A DNA stretch of 60,004 bases from Lyngbya confervoides BDU141951 (GTDB taxonomy: Bacteria; Cyanobacteriota; Cyanobacteriia; Thermosynechococcales; Thermosynechococcaceae): NCBI RefSeq assembly GCF_000817775.3, contig NZ_JTHE03000035.1:1-60004 (forward strand). Direction: 5' to 3'. A model generated the notes under the pieces. It saw only the letters and a program-made list of their open reading frames with translations, had not been told where the DNA came from and did not search any database. Both the position numbers and the translations under genes were made by a program. Each line of letters starts with the position of its first letter. Position 1 is the stretch's first letter. Positions 1-9,551 of the stretch are shown here, piece by piece.

Positions 1-1770
1 CCCTCAATGACGCCCCCTAGCCTTGGGAGTTTTGAATTCGACCAGAGTAATTCCGTTGCCCAAGCGCAGCTTGCAGTCCAGGGAGAAGGGCTTGCACAGG
101 AGATTGCGGGGCAGATTCCATCCCAAGAACTGATCGAGCAAATTCCAGCGCAGGTGAATCCAGCGCTGTCTGGTGCGATTGTCACCCAGTCTTTCCTCCA
201 TAACCCAACTCGGCTGGTGCTTGACGCCGTCTACCCAGAGATTGCCCCAGGCGATCGCATTCTGATTGAGCGCGATCGCCAGCTCCAGGTGCGGACGGTC
301 GATAACCTGGATCTGTTTGCCGCGCCAGTGAGTGAACCCGTCCTAGAGTTGACTGATCCGCCCACGATTCCAGTCACGCGGGTTCGACTTTCCCAGCCCC
401 TGCCTGCGGCCTGGATTGCCACGCCGTCTCGCCTGACGGTTCATTTCCAGATGGTGTCGGCTGGAGCGCTGACCCGAGTGGCCAAACTCCATCTCGATCA
501 AGGTGACTTTGAACCGAATGGGTTGGCGCTAGAGGGGCTAATTGAGCCGTTGCCAGATGGCGTTGCCGCCCCCGGAGCGCTGCTGCTCCAGGACGCCATG
601 GACCAGGGACGACAGGTGAGCGGGGCGATCGCGATCAATCCCCAAGGCCAAGGCAAGGTCACCCTGGACCAGGATACTGACCCCTTTCAGCCCCGACTGC
701 GCACCCCGGTCACGATTTTTGGCAACGTGATTCAGGCCAGTCGCGGTGAGAGCGTGATCGACGAAGTGCTGGGCAGTGGCGATGCCGCTCAACCCTTTCA
801 AACCTTTGCCCTCCAGAAAAGCCCCCTGACCTACTTCAATGACCCGGCAGCTCCCAACGGGCGACGCAGTACCTTGTCTGTGCGGGTGAATAGGGTGCTG
901 TGGCGGGAAGTTCCTAGCTTTTTTGGGCAGGGTCCCCAGGATCAGGTTTATATCGTTCGCCAATCGGAGCAGCAGGAGACCACTCTCACCTTCGGGGATG
1001 GCAAAACCGGGGCTCGCCTGCCGACCGGAATTGATAACGTGATTGCCACCTATCGCTACGGGGCTGGAGCTGCTAAACCTCCGGCAGGGGCGATCGCCCA
1101 GCTTGCTAAGCCCGTGGCGGGACTGCGGCGCGTCGTCAGTCCAGTAGCTGCAGGCGGCGGAGCCGATGCCGACCGCCCCCAGGATATCCGTCGCAATGCC
1201 CCCACCAGTGCCCTAATTCTAGGCCGGGCGATCTCCACCCTCGATTTTGAGGCCCTGGCCCGCGAATTTGGCGGGGTGATCAATGCCCAGGCCACCTGGG
1301 CTTGGGATGAAACCACGCAGCGCGCTGTGGTGAAGGTGTGGTTCATTGGCGATGGCGGCGACCTGGCCGCCGACCTGCGCAGCTTCTTGCAGGGACAGGC
1401 GGACCCGACGACGCCCCTGGTGGTCACTGAAGCGATCGCCCAGCCGTCAAGCCTGGTGCTGGATGTGACCCTGGACCCGCGCTTTACGCCTGCCCTGGTG
1501 GAAGATGCCCTCCGTCAGGCGCTGGTTCACGAAGAAACAGGACTGCTGGCTCTGGCGAATCTGGCGATTGGGCGACCGCTGTTTCGCAGTCAGCTTTTTG
1601 CCACGCTGCTGGCGGTGGAGGGCACCTGTGGCGTCCGCGCGATCACCGTGGATGGCAGTCCCGCCCCCTTTGCAATGACCAGTCCAGAAGGCACCTACCG
1701 CGACTTTCTCGCAAATCTGGAGATTTCAACCACGCCAGCATCTACCTTGCAGGAGGTGAGTGGATTATGA
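1..1770 (+). CDS. Baseplate J-like protein of a contractile injection system (5' partial)
   Basis: The frame is open to the left edge (two sense codons precede the ATG at 7), so the true start may lie outside the window; family members are usually longer than the 588 residues seen here. The middle carries the motif FGDGKTGARLPTG followed by VIATYRYGAG, which is characteristic of putative baseplate assembly proteins of the gpJ/Afp11 type found in extracellular contractile injection systems. The C-terminal third resembles the gpJ fold, with DVTLDPRF-like strands and an ALRQAL helix. The protein would form the wedge of the baseplate that couples sheath contraction to the spike. The stop overlaps the next start (ATGA at 1767), so the two genes are translationally coupled. 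Family assignment is firm; the complete gene is not visible. Confidence 0.82.
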   Translation, partial: PSMTPPSLGSFEFDQSNSVAQAQLAVQGEGLAQEIAGQIPSQELIEQIPAQVNPALSGAIVTQSFLHNPTRLVLDAVYPEIAPGDRILIERDRQLQVRTVDNLDLFAAPVSEPVLELTDPPTIPVTRVRLSQPLPAAWIATPSRLTVHFQMVSAGALTRVAKLHLDQGDFEPNGLALEGLIEPLPDGVAAPGALLLQDAMDQGRQVSGAIAINPQGQGKVTLDQDTDPFQPRLRTPVTIFGNVIQASRGESVIDEVLGSGDAAQPFQTFALQKSPLTYFNDPAAPNGRRSTLSVRVNRVLWREVPSFFGQGPQDQVYIVRQSEQQETTLTFGDGKTGARLPTGIDNVIATYRYGAGAAKPPAGAIAQLAKPVAGLRRVVSPVAAGGGADADRPQDIRRNAPTSALILGRAISTLDFEALAREFGGVINAQATWAWDETTQRAVVKVWFIGDGGDLAADLRSFLQGQADPTTPLVVTEAIAQPSSLVLDVTLDPRFTPALVEDALRQALVHEETGLLALANLAIGRPLFRSQLFATLLAVEGTCGVRAITVDGSPAPFAMTSPEGTYRDFLANLEISTTPASTLQEVSGL

Positions 1771-4226
1771 CGCAGCAATCCGATGCCCTGACCCCAGCCC
1801 AAGACCAGTTTGAGCGCTACTACACCGAGAAACTCTGGGACTGGATTCCGGCCATCTACCGCGACGAGGACGGGCTGGCGGACTATCCTGGCGTTCTGCG
1901 AGCCCTGGTGACGCTCCTAGCGCAGCAGGCGGCGATCGCACGGCGCAGCCTCGACCGTCTGTGGGAAGACCAGTTTATTGAACTGTGTGATGACTGGGCG
2001 ATTCCCTATCTGGGCGACCTGGTGGGCACCCGCCTGGTCCATGAGCTAAATCGACGCGGGCGACGGGTGGACGTAGCCCGGACCATTTTCTATCGGCGTC
2101 GCAAGGGCACCCCCCTGGTTCTGGAGCGCCTGACCCAGGACATTACGGGCTGGGAAGGGACCGTTGTCGAAAGCTTCCGCCGTCTGGGACGCACTCGTCA
2201 TGGGTTAGATCCAGAGCTGGCAGACCTTCAGCCGATTGAGGCCATTGCGAGTTTGTACACCCCACCGGGCGGCTGGGCCAACCTCAAGTCCGCGGCCCCA
2301 ACCGTGGACGGTCCCTTCGAGGGACTGGCCCATACTCCAGATTTCCGGCAGCTTCGCGGACATCTGGGTCGCTACAACATTCCCAAGCTAAATGTGCATC
2401 TGTATCGGCTGCGGGCCTATGCAGTAGAGCTGGCTACCCCCTTCGAGTTTGGCTCCGGTCGCTGGACTGTGGACCCCTCTGGGCGGGATATCCCACTGTT
2501 TCGACCAGACCAACGTCTGGGGGGCGAGGAATGGCAGTTGCCCCAGGAATGGCAGTTCCCGGCGCCGATTCCCTGTCGGCTGCTGGGCGATGCTCGCTAC
2601 CAGATCAGCTTCGATCAGCTGGAAGCGCTAGAGATTCCGGCGGATTCGCCCCTGGACGCCCCGGCCCTCTCGCCACTGGTGGGGATTCCCTTCCGTCAGG
2701 AAGCGCGACTGCGGCGCACGCTCCAGTCCTTGATTCCCAACTTTGCGGCCCTGACCCCGGCGGAGCTGGCCGCATTTGAAACGCTTCTGGATCAGATTCT
2801 GGCAGTGGCGATCGCCCCTAGCTCTCCCAAAGCCTATCTGGTCCCTAGCTCGATTCAGGTGGACCCCACCGCGATTGCTGTGGCGGAAGGCCTAGATCAG
2901 GACCCCGGCAACGCCAGCCTGGATCGGGTGCCTCTTCCCCATCAGCGTCTGGTGGCGGGGACTTTAAGCGACTGGGGGGTGAGTCTTAGCGGTCTGCTGC
3001 CGCCGACTAAGCGCCTGGTGATTGACCCCGAGCGCGGTCGGCTGTGGTTCCCTCCGGTTCTAGGTGAGGTGGATCCAGTCTGGGTGCTGCGCTATCACTA
3101 TGGCCTGGCCGGAAATCTGGGCGCTGGAACTTATGATCGACAGGCTGCGATCGCCCAACCGAATCTGACGGCAACCCCGCCCTGTCCCTTGATCTCGATT
3201 CCTCCTGGCGATCTCAACAACCCCGGTCCGATTCCCTGGGCTCTGCCGCCGGAGCGAGTGGGCATTTTCCAATTTGAGAATAGTAAAACCTACACCTTCA
3301 GCGAAGACCTGATCGGGGTTGAGCGGTTGGTAATTCAGGTGGAGAATCCCCAGCGGCCCTACCTACGGCGTCTGGAATCTGAACCGGCCATCTGGCAGAT
3401 TGAAGCTGCCCCCAAGCCCGATCCGCCGGACCCCGAGCTTGATCGCCGCACCCTGATCCTGGAAGGACTCTGGATTGGCCTGGAATCCCCTGAGGCGGTG
3501 CCTGGCCCGCCGCCGCGATCGCCGGTCATGGCCACCCTGGAACTGGCCGGTAACTTCGATCGCGTCGAGATTCGCCACTGCACCCTGGACCCAGGGGGGG
3601 AACAGGCTGTTGTTGAGGGAGTCACCCGCGCCATCCCAGCGGTGCAGCTGCTGGTGCGCGGCACGGTGGAGGATCTGGTAATTGAGTCCTCCATTGTCGG
3701 GCCGATTGCGGAGGCCAGCGATCTGGAAACCCCCGGTACGATTGCCCAGATCACCATCCGCGACTCGATTGTGCAAAGTCTGGGTCCAGCGCCCGCGATT
3801 GAAACCCATCGGGGTACTGTCACTCTAGATCGCTGCACCGTGTTCGGGGAGGTGCAGGTGAAGGTGCTGCAGGCCAGCGACTCCCTGATTCAGGGACGGG
3901 TTGCGGTGGTGGATAACCAGCATGGCTGTTTCCGGTTTAGTGCCACCCGATCTGGAGCCGATGTTCGATTGCCGCCGCAGTTTGAGTCACACCTGTTCAC
4001 CCCGGAGATGCCCAGTCTCTACTTCGTATCGCGGCGGTTTGGCGATCCGGGCTACGGCCAGCTCAGCGATCGCGCCCCCCTGTCCATTGTTCGCGGCGCT
4101 GAGAATCGGGCTGAAATGGGGGCCTTTAATCACTTGTTTAATCCAATCAAGCTGGATGACCTGCGGGCCAAAATGAGCGAATTTATGCCCTTTGGTCTGA
4201 TTGCTCAATTCATCCATCAAACCTAA
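1767..4226 (+). CDS. Tail protein I-like baseplate component of the contractile injection system
   Basis: This 819-residue protein begins with a phage tail protein I / Afp12-like region: residues about 10-130 contain YYTEKLWDWIPAIYRDED, an L-x-R-L-WEDQFIELCDDWAIPYLGDL segment and a FYRRRKGTPLVLERL segment, the usual signature of this family. The remaining ~650 residues are a long beta-rich extension with IxIxxSIVxxL-like repeats suggestive of a beta-helix, which may reach outside the baseplate. The start is set by the 4-base ATGA overlap with the upstream J-like gene. It should connect the baseplate wedges to fibre-like appendages. No signal peptide or membrane segment is visible, in keeping with cytoplasmic assembly of such particles. 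The function of the C-terminal half is inferred only from its repeat character. Confidence 0.78.
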   Translation: MTQQSDALTPAQDQFERYYTEKLWDWIPAIYRDEDGLADYPGVLRALVTLLAQQAAIARRSLDRLWEDQFIELCDDWAIPYLGDLVGTRLVHELNRRGRRVDVARTIFYRRRKGTPLVLERLTQDITGWEGTVVESFRRLGRTRHGLDPELADLQPIEAIASLYTPPGGWANLKSAAPTVDGPFEGLAHTPDFRQLRGHLGRYNIPKLNVHLYRLRAYAVELATPFEFGSGRWTVDPSGRDIPLFRPDQRLGGEEWQLPQEWQFPAPIPCRLLGDARYQISFDQLEALEIPADSPLDAPALSPLVGIPFRQEARLRRTLQSLIPNFAALTPAELAAFETLLDQILAVAIAPSSPKAYLVPSSIQVDPTAIAVAEGLDQDPGNASLDRVPLPHQRLVAGTLSDWGVSLSGLLPPTKRLVIDPERGRLWFPPVLGEVDPVWVLRYHYGLAGNLGAGTYDRQAAIAQPNLTATPPCPLISIPPGDLNNPGPIPWALPPERVGIFQFENSKTYTFSEDLIGVERLVIQVENPQRPYLRRLESEPAIWQIEAAPKPDPPDPELDRRTLILEGLWIGLESPEAVPGPPPRSPVMATLELAGNFDRVEIRHCTLDPGGEQAVVEGVTRAIPAVQLLVRGTVEDLVIESSIVGPIAEASDLETPGTIAQITIRDSIVQSLGPAPAIETHRGTVTLDRCTVFGEVQVKVLQASDSLIQGRVAVVDNQHGCFRFSATRSGADVRLPPQFESHLFTPEMPSLYFVSRRFGDPGYGQLSDRAPLSIVRGAENRAEMGAFNHLFNPIKLDDLRAKMSEFMPFGLIAQFIHQT

Positions 4227-4237
4227 GGGAGTGAGCC

Positions 4238-7200
4238 ATGGCCACTGAAGATATTTCCAGATTCCTCTTCCAGCCAGAAAAGCGCTACGCCAGTGTGCGC
4301 ATGCAGCAGGGCCGGGTCCTGATGGACTCGGACTGGAACGAGGCCGAACGCCTGGACCAGGAGCTGGATCGCCAAACCCTGATGGACCTTGTTTGCGCCA
4401 AGGGCACCTCCAACACCGGGTTTCAGATTGCAGATCCCGCCGCGGCAACGGTGTCCCTACCGCCGGATGGGGATCTGTCCAATGACGTGCAAACCTACGA
4501 CTTTGCGATCGCCCCCGGCAGTTTTTACCTGGGGGGACTGCGGTTTACAGCTCCGGGACAGCCGTTTCTCGACCAGCTCGACTGGCTGCAGCAGGATGCC
4601 AGGGGGGATGGACTCCCCTCCAGCCCCGAGACGCTGGCCAGTAATGCGGTACGCCAGGATCTGGTGTATCTGCGCGGCTGGGAACAGTGCGTCACGGCGG
4701 TTGAGGACCGCGAGCTGCGGGAACAGGCCCTGGGTGGCCCGGATACCTCGGTGCGCATGCGGCGGATGCAGCGGGTGGAAGTGCTACCCGATGTGAGCGA
4801 CACCTGTGCAGCGGCCATGACCCAGCTTCAGCAGCAGTTGACCGCAGGGCTGCACACCTTCGACGATCGCACCTGCGAACTCCAGTCGGCGGCTCGGCTC
4901 ACGGTCAGTCCTGACCCGAATGGTGTAACCGAAGATCCCTGCCGGCCAGCGGTGAGCAGCGGCTATTTAGGGGCCGATAACCAAACCATTCGCGTTCAGC
5001 TCACGGCCCCGGATCGATTTCTCTGGAGTTACGACAACGCGGCTCCCCTCTATCGAGTGCAGGTGGATGCCAATGACTTAACCCAGGTGCGGTTTCTGAC
5101 CCTACCCCGCGACCAAGAAGCTCAGCCGTTGGCGGGGCAGGCCGTCGAGATTATTCCCTGGGGGGCGCTGCTGCCCAATCAGGAAAAAATAGCGGAATTA
5201 CAGGGACAGTTTTTCACCATTGCCAGCAGCTATGATCCTACGACACAAACCTTGACCCTGGCCCAGGGGATTGATCCGGCCTGGTTAGTTTGGCTGGCCG
5301 ATCACCCCGAATACCACAGCGATCGCGACCCCAGTCAGGAGCAACAATATTTTTACCTGCGGCTGTGGACTGGAGGCAGTGGCGAAGCGACTAGCCCCGA
5401 TTTCGGCTTTACGCCCACGGTTCCAGTTTCGTTGCCGGGAACGGGGCTGAGTGTCACCTTTAGCAGTCTCGGACTCACCGGGGATTTTTGGATCATGGCT
5501 GCCCGCCCGAATACGCCCGCCTTGGTGGTGCCCTGGGACCTCTTGGTCTCTGCTCCTCCCATGGGTCCCCGGGTTTATGTTGCGCCCCTGGCGCTGATTC
5601 GCTGGCAGACTGATGAAAATGGGGAACTCCGGGAGCCTGAGGTGCGCGACTGCCGCGATCGCTTCCAGCCCCTCTGTCAGATTCGCGGCTGCTGTACAGT
5701 AACGGTAGGCGATGGCAATCAAAGTCAGGGGTTGTTCAATGCCCTGGAAGAGGCGATCGCCTTTCTGCCTCCCGAAGGCGGCAAAGTCTGTCTGCTGCCG
5801 GGAGTGCATCGCGCCAATGTCGTGCTGGAAAATCGCCAAAACCTTCGCATATCGGGCTGCGGTCCTCAGACGATTGTCCAGCCGCGCCCGGATCAGGTCG
5901 ATCAACCCATCTTTCGTCTGGATGGAGCTCAAGACATTCACCTGGATCAGATGACCCTGGTAGCCCAAAGCGGCACCGCCATTCAAGTGCTGGATACTGA
6001 AGCTGCGATTCAGCCGTCCCGTGGCATTCATATTCTCTGGAACGATATCGTTGCCCGTGTTCACGCGATTGAAATTCGTGTGGATAATACCCAATTGGGC
6101 AACAGTGAGATACGGATTGCTCACAATCATCTAGGCATCCTCGACACCGATCAGGGACGTGCCATCATCTTTAGCTTGGCGGATGATGTGGTGATTGAAC
6201 GCAATCGCCTGGTTGTCGTACCCGCTCCCGACCCCAGCGATCCAAATGACCCAAGACGTCCCCAGGACTTCCCGGATGACCCGTTTGATAATTGTATTCG
6301 GCCGCAGTTTTTCTCGACCGCTAATTTTGCGATTCAAGCTTGGACAGTGCAAACTTTTAATTACATTGCCATTCTCACCTATCTTCCGCCTCGGACCTAT
6401 CAGGCGCAGGGGGGCATTCAAATCGGGGGTAGCTCAGACCAGGTCCGCATCGTGGGCAATGAGATTTTTGGGGGCAGTGGACATGGAGTGACCTTGGGGC
6501 ATTGGCCAACGGTTGTTACCGATACCGGTCGGCTTGAAACTGGGACTTTTTTTGTCAGTCAGTTCCCAGAGCAGGCCTTTGCTCGGATTCAGGAGGCGTT
6601 TGTGAGCACGCTCTACGCCATTGTGATTGCCGAAAACCAGATTCAGTTTATGGGCCTTTCTGGGATTGGCGTGGGGGCGTTTCTAATTGGCGATCGCATT
6701 GGCCTGCGGGTGCGAGTCGAGGACCTGACGGTCTATCGCAACCAGATCACCCACTGTGCCCAGCAAATTCCGGCAGAAATCCCGGAAGCACTGCTTCCCG
6801 ATATGGCCTTTGGGGGGATTGCCCTCACCGACTGTGAGCTGGCCATTATTCAAGAAAATCGAATTGAAGACAATGGTCTCAGCCACCGCGATCCCGTCTG
6901 CGGCATCTTTATTCTCTACGGTGAAAAGATTGAGATCACTAACAATCGGATTCTCAATAATGGTCCCCGCACTTCCGCCAGCAATGCAAATCTCCGTTCC
7001 GGCGTTCGCGGCGGCATTGTAATCGGCATAAGCTTTCAGCCGCTCGCGCACGAGATTGACCAGGGAGAAGAGCTTCTCAGTCCTGATGGGATTCCAGCCG
7101 TTAAGATCCACGGCAATATAGTCACCCAGCCCCTAGGGCAGGCTCTGTTTATCGTTGCCTTTGGGCCAGTTTCCATCGTCGGAAACCAGTTCACCTCCCA

Positions 7201-7828
7201 GGATGTGGATGTTCAAGTTAATCCCATTTCATTGCTGGCTGGGACCGTGTATATTCTCAACCTGGGACTCTCGCAGGATTTGGCGACGTCGCTGCTGCTT
7301 AACTCTTTTCGGACAGCGGCCACCCACAACGCGGCTGGATTTGAACAAGCTCCTCAACTGACTTCTGATCCGGCAGCACTGAGGCGAATTTTCTATCTGC
7401 CTAGCGGCAGTATTTTGTTCGCTAATAACCAAACCACCTTAGATCTTAGAGCCGAGGAGATTGACTTAACGCTGAGTTCCCAACTTCTAGCCTCTCTGGA
7501 TGACATTGCCTACAACAGTAATCAGTCAGAATGCACCACTATTCTGGATTTCCTGCTGACCAATACCATGATGCTTGGAGTCACAATACGCAGCAACGAC
7601 AATCGATTTCAAGAGGGGGCGACAATTACGGTGTTTTCCTTAATTTCACTAGGCTTTGTGAATATGGCCACGGGCAATCAGGCTACGCATTGTTTATTTG
7701 TCTATAGTCCAGCATTTCGGGTTGAAGCTCTAAACACGATTTTGTATTCAGGGTTGTGTGAACGAGGCAACGTGATCCTGGCACGATTGCTAGGATTACC
7801 CCCAGTGCAGAGCCAGTCCAGGGCTTGA
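4238..7828 (+). CDS. DUF6519 / right-handed beta-helix protein, probable injection-system fibre
   Basis: The protein has 1196 residues. Its first 40 residues (RFLFQPEKRYASVRMQQGR, then DSDWNEAERLDQEL) match the DUF6519 N-terminus that occurs in contractile injection clusters. From about residue 480 to 1000 it changes to a right-handed beta-helix of the pectate-lyase type, with GGKVCLLPGVH, then many NxI and NRI turns such as VIERNRLVVV and ITNNRILNNG. Such an architecture fits a trimeric side fibre or receptor-binding spike. The start at 4238 has a GGAGTG-type ribosome site and lies 11 bases after the tail-I stop. No catalytic pectinase residues can be assigned, so a binding or structural role is more likely than an enzymatic one. 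It is one of the largest proteins of the cluster. Confidence 0.72.
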   Translation: MATEDISRFLFQPEKRYASVRMQQGRVLMDSDWNEAERLDQELDRQTLMDLVCAKGTSNTGFQIADPAAATVSLPPDGDLSNDVQTYDFAIAPGSFYLGGLRFTAPGQPFLDQLDWLQQDARGDGLPSSPETLASNAVRQDLVYLRGWEQCVTAVEDRELREQALGGPDTSVRMRRMQRVEVLPDVSDTCAAAMTQLQQQLTAGLHTFDDRTCELQSAARLTVSPDPNGVTEDPCRPAVSSGYLGADNQTIRVQLTAPDRFLWSYDNAAPLYRVQVDANDLTQVRFLTLPRDQEAQPLAGQAVEIIPWGALLPNQEKIAELQGQFFTIASSYDPTTQTLTLAQGIDPAWLVWLADHPEYHSDRDPSQEQQYFYLRLWTGGSGEATSPDFGFTPTVPVSLPGTGLSVTFSSLGLTGDFWIMAARPNTPALVVPWDLLVSAPPMGPRVYVAPLALIRWQTDENGELREPEVRDCRDRFQPLCQIRGCCTVTVGDGNQSQGLFNALEEAIAFLPPEGGKVCLLPGVHRANVVLENRQNLRISGCGPQTIVQPRPDQVDQPIFRLDGAQDIHLDQMTLVAQSGTAIQVLDTEAAIQPSRGIHILWNDIVARVHAIEIRVDNTQLGNSEIRIAHNHLGILDTDQGRAIIFSLADDVVIERNRLVVVPAPDPSDPNDPRRPQDFPDDPFDNCIRPQFFSTANFAIQAWTVQTFNYIAILTYLPPRTYQAQGGIQIGGSSDQVRIVGNEIFGGSGHGVTLGHWPTVVTDTGRLETGTFFVSQFPEQAFARIQEAFVSTLYAIVIAENQIQFMGLSGIGVGAFLIGDRIGLRVRVEDLTVYRNQITHCAQQIPAEIPEALLPDMAFGGIALTDCELAIIQENRIEDNGLSHRDPVCGIFILYGEKIEITNNRILNNGPRTSASNANLRSGVRGGIVIGISFQPLAHEIDQGEELLSPDGIPAVKIHGNIVTQPLGQALFIVAFGPVSIVGNQFTSQDVDVQVNPISLLAGTVYILNLGLSQDLATSLLLNSFRTAATHNAAGFEQAPQLTSDPAALRRIFYLPSGSILFANNQTTLDLRAEEIDLTLSSQLLASLDDIAYNSNQSECTTILDFLLTNTMMLGVTIRSNDNRFQEGATITVFSLISLGFVNMATGNQATHCLFVYSPAFRVEALNTILYSGLCERGNVILARLLGLPPVQSQSRA

Positions 7829-7887
7829 ACTGAGTCGATGATGCTGAACGGTTGAAGCGGGTATAAATTAAAGCACAGGAGAAAGCC

Positions 7888-9366
7888 ATGGCCAGCAATC
7901 AGAAGCAACCGGGTTTAGAGGAAAAACTACAGGCCGTTGACCGGGGGATCGACTGCTTGGATCAAGCGCGATCGCAGGGTCTAGAGCGCTTACAAACGCT
8001 GCAGGTAATCAACAACACCCTCCTGGAGCGAGAACAGCAGCGTCTTTCCCGCAAGTACGGTGCGACTCATCCCCGAACCCAAAAGGTAAACCAGCGTCTG
8101 GTCTACAACCAGGGCGTTCGCCAGGAGTTGGAGCGAGAAATTGAGCGATCGCAGATTCAGGTGCCCAAAACCGACGATCAGACCTGGCTGGTGCATGGTC
8201 GCCTCCTCACTGCGGAATTAAAAGGAATCTCCGGCTTAACCCTTTCCCTCTTCGATGCGGAAAATCGCTGGGTGCGGCAGCTTGGATTTACCTGTACCGA
8301 TTCGCGGGGTTACTTTGCGATTTCCTATTCCCCTGACCCCAACTCCCCTGATCCGAATCCCATTCCTGCGGATCAGCCCCTGACGCTAACGGTGACCGAT
8401 GGCGATCGCCAGATTCTGCATCAAGAACAAACCCCGCTGTTTGTGCGCCTGGGCCTGATCGACTCCCGCGAGATTATTCTTGACCCCAATGCCGAACCCA
8501 AGACGCCCCCAGAACCCGATGATGAGACGCCAGTCCCGGATGTTTTCCCCAAGGCTGTCCAGGTGACTTCGATCCAGGCTCCAGCGCAGCTCAAGGTGAA
8601 TGAAGTTGGCAACTTTAGTGCTGAAATTAATCCTGATAGCACACCACCCGTCACCACCCAGTGGCAATTTGGAGATGGAGCCACGGCAATGGGGTTATTG
8701 GCGCAACATAGCTATGCTGAGGCCGGAACCTATCGAGCAGTCTTTACGGCCAGCAATCAATGCGGCAGGGATTCTAAATCTGCAGATGTGCAGGTCAGAG
8801 CCGACTCCCAACCCCCCATGATTGAAACCGTGACTGTTCAGCCAGAGAGCCCTACCGTCGGCAGTCCAGTTAAGTTTGAGGCAACGGTTCAGGGCAGTCC
8901 GCCGCTCTCGTTTCAGTGGAAGTTTGGCGATGACCAAATGGCTCAAGGTGCTGGGGTAACCCACACCTACGATCGCCCCGGCCTCTTTACCCTTGCCCTT
9001 ACCGTCACCAATCCGGTGGGAACCGCAACCGCAGAGCGAGAGATTCGTGTAACGTCGTCCGAGCGAGGGTTTTGGGTGGTGCGCGGCAGGGTCACCAACT
9101 TAGCGAATCGAGAGTTTGCCACGGTTACTGTAGGATTGCGTAACCGGGCTGGAGAAGATGCTTTTAACCTGGGAACGGTCCCCCTTGACCGGGAGGGGGA
9201 CTTCACTCTCCGCTATGCTGTGGCAGAGTTCCCAAGTCTATTCGAAGCCAGACCCATGCTGTTTCTGATAGTTCAAGATCCAACGGGTCGGGTGCTGGTT
9301 CGCTCCAATGAAGCGGTGCAACCAGAATCAGGCAAGCGCGATCGCATGGATATCGCCCTACCCTAG
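7888..9366 (+). CDS. PKD-domain protein at the end of the injection-system operon
   Basis: The 492-residue product starts at 7888 behind an AGGAG site. Residues 1-95 form a charged, probably helical region containing LEREQQRLSRKYG. Residues about 100-205 look like a beta-sandwich of the carboxypeptidase-regulatory type (LVHGRLLTAELKG). Two PKD-like domains follow, at about 245-305 (QWQFGDGATAMG, then AGTYRAVFTASN) and 315-390 (QWKFGDDQMAQG, then PGLFTLALTVTN). A final VRGRVTNLANREF repeat domain ends the protein. PKD domains mediate protein or glycan contacts. No secretion signal is present, which fits loading onto an intracellularly assembled particle. As the last plus-strand gene of the run it could be an accessory fibre or adhesin; the exact role is inferred from position. 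Confidence 0.62.
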   Translation: MASNQKQPGLEEKLQAVDRGIDCLDQARSQGLERLQTLQVINNTLLEREQQRLSRKYGATHPRTQKVNQRLVYNQGVRQELEREIERSQIQVPKTDDQTWLVHGRLLTAELKGISGLTLSLFDAENRWVRQLGFTCTDSRGYFAISYSPDPNSPDPNPIPADQPLTLTVTDGDRQILHQEQTPLFVRLGLIDSREIILDPNAEPKTPPEPDDETPVPDVFPKAVQVTSIQAPAQLKVNEVGNFSAEINPDSTPPVTTQWQFGDGATAMGLLAQHSYAEAGTYRAVFTASNQCGRDSKSADVQVRADSQPPMIETVTVQPESPTVGSPVKFEATVQGSPPLSFQWKFGDDQMAQGAGVTHTYDRPGLFTLALTVTNPVGTATAEREIRVTSSERGFWVVRGRVTNLANREFATVTVGLRNRAGEDAFNLGTVPLDREGDFTLRYAVAEFPSLFEARPMLFLIVQDPTGRVLVRSNEAVQPESGKRDRMDIALP

Positions 9367-9551
9367 ATTGCCCCTGGAATGATGCATGTTAGAGAGGGTT
9401 GATATGAGAACCTTTGCCCCTAAAACCCATGCTCCCGCCCAGCTCTCGCCTTAGCCGCGATGGTGTTCTCAGCCCCTCAGGCGACAACTCCAGCGCCAAT
9501 GTGCCTGTGGGGGCCTTCGTCCCCGCTGTCAGGGTCAATGTTCACTCCCCG

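Noticed and set aside
5285-6130. 281-codon minus-strand open frame
   Set aside because: It is antisense to the DUF6519 gene, has no recognisable motif and follows the codon periodicity of the plus-strand gene.
1-9366. Prophage tail region
   Set aside because: No lysis, capsid, terminase or integrase genes are visible in the window, and the DUF6519 and PKD proteins are typical of injection-system clusters rather than phage.
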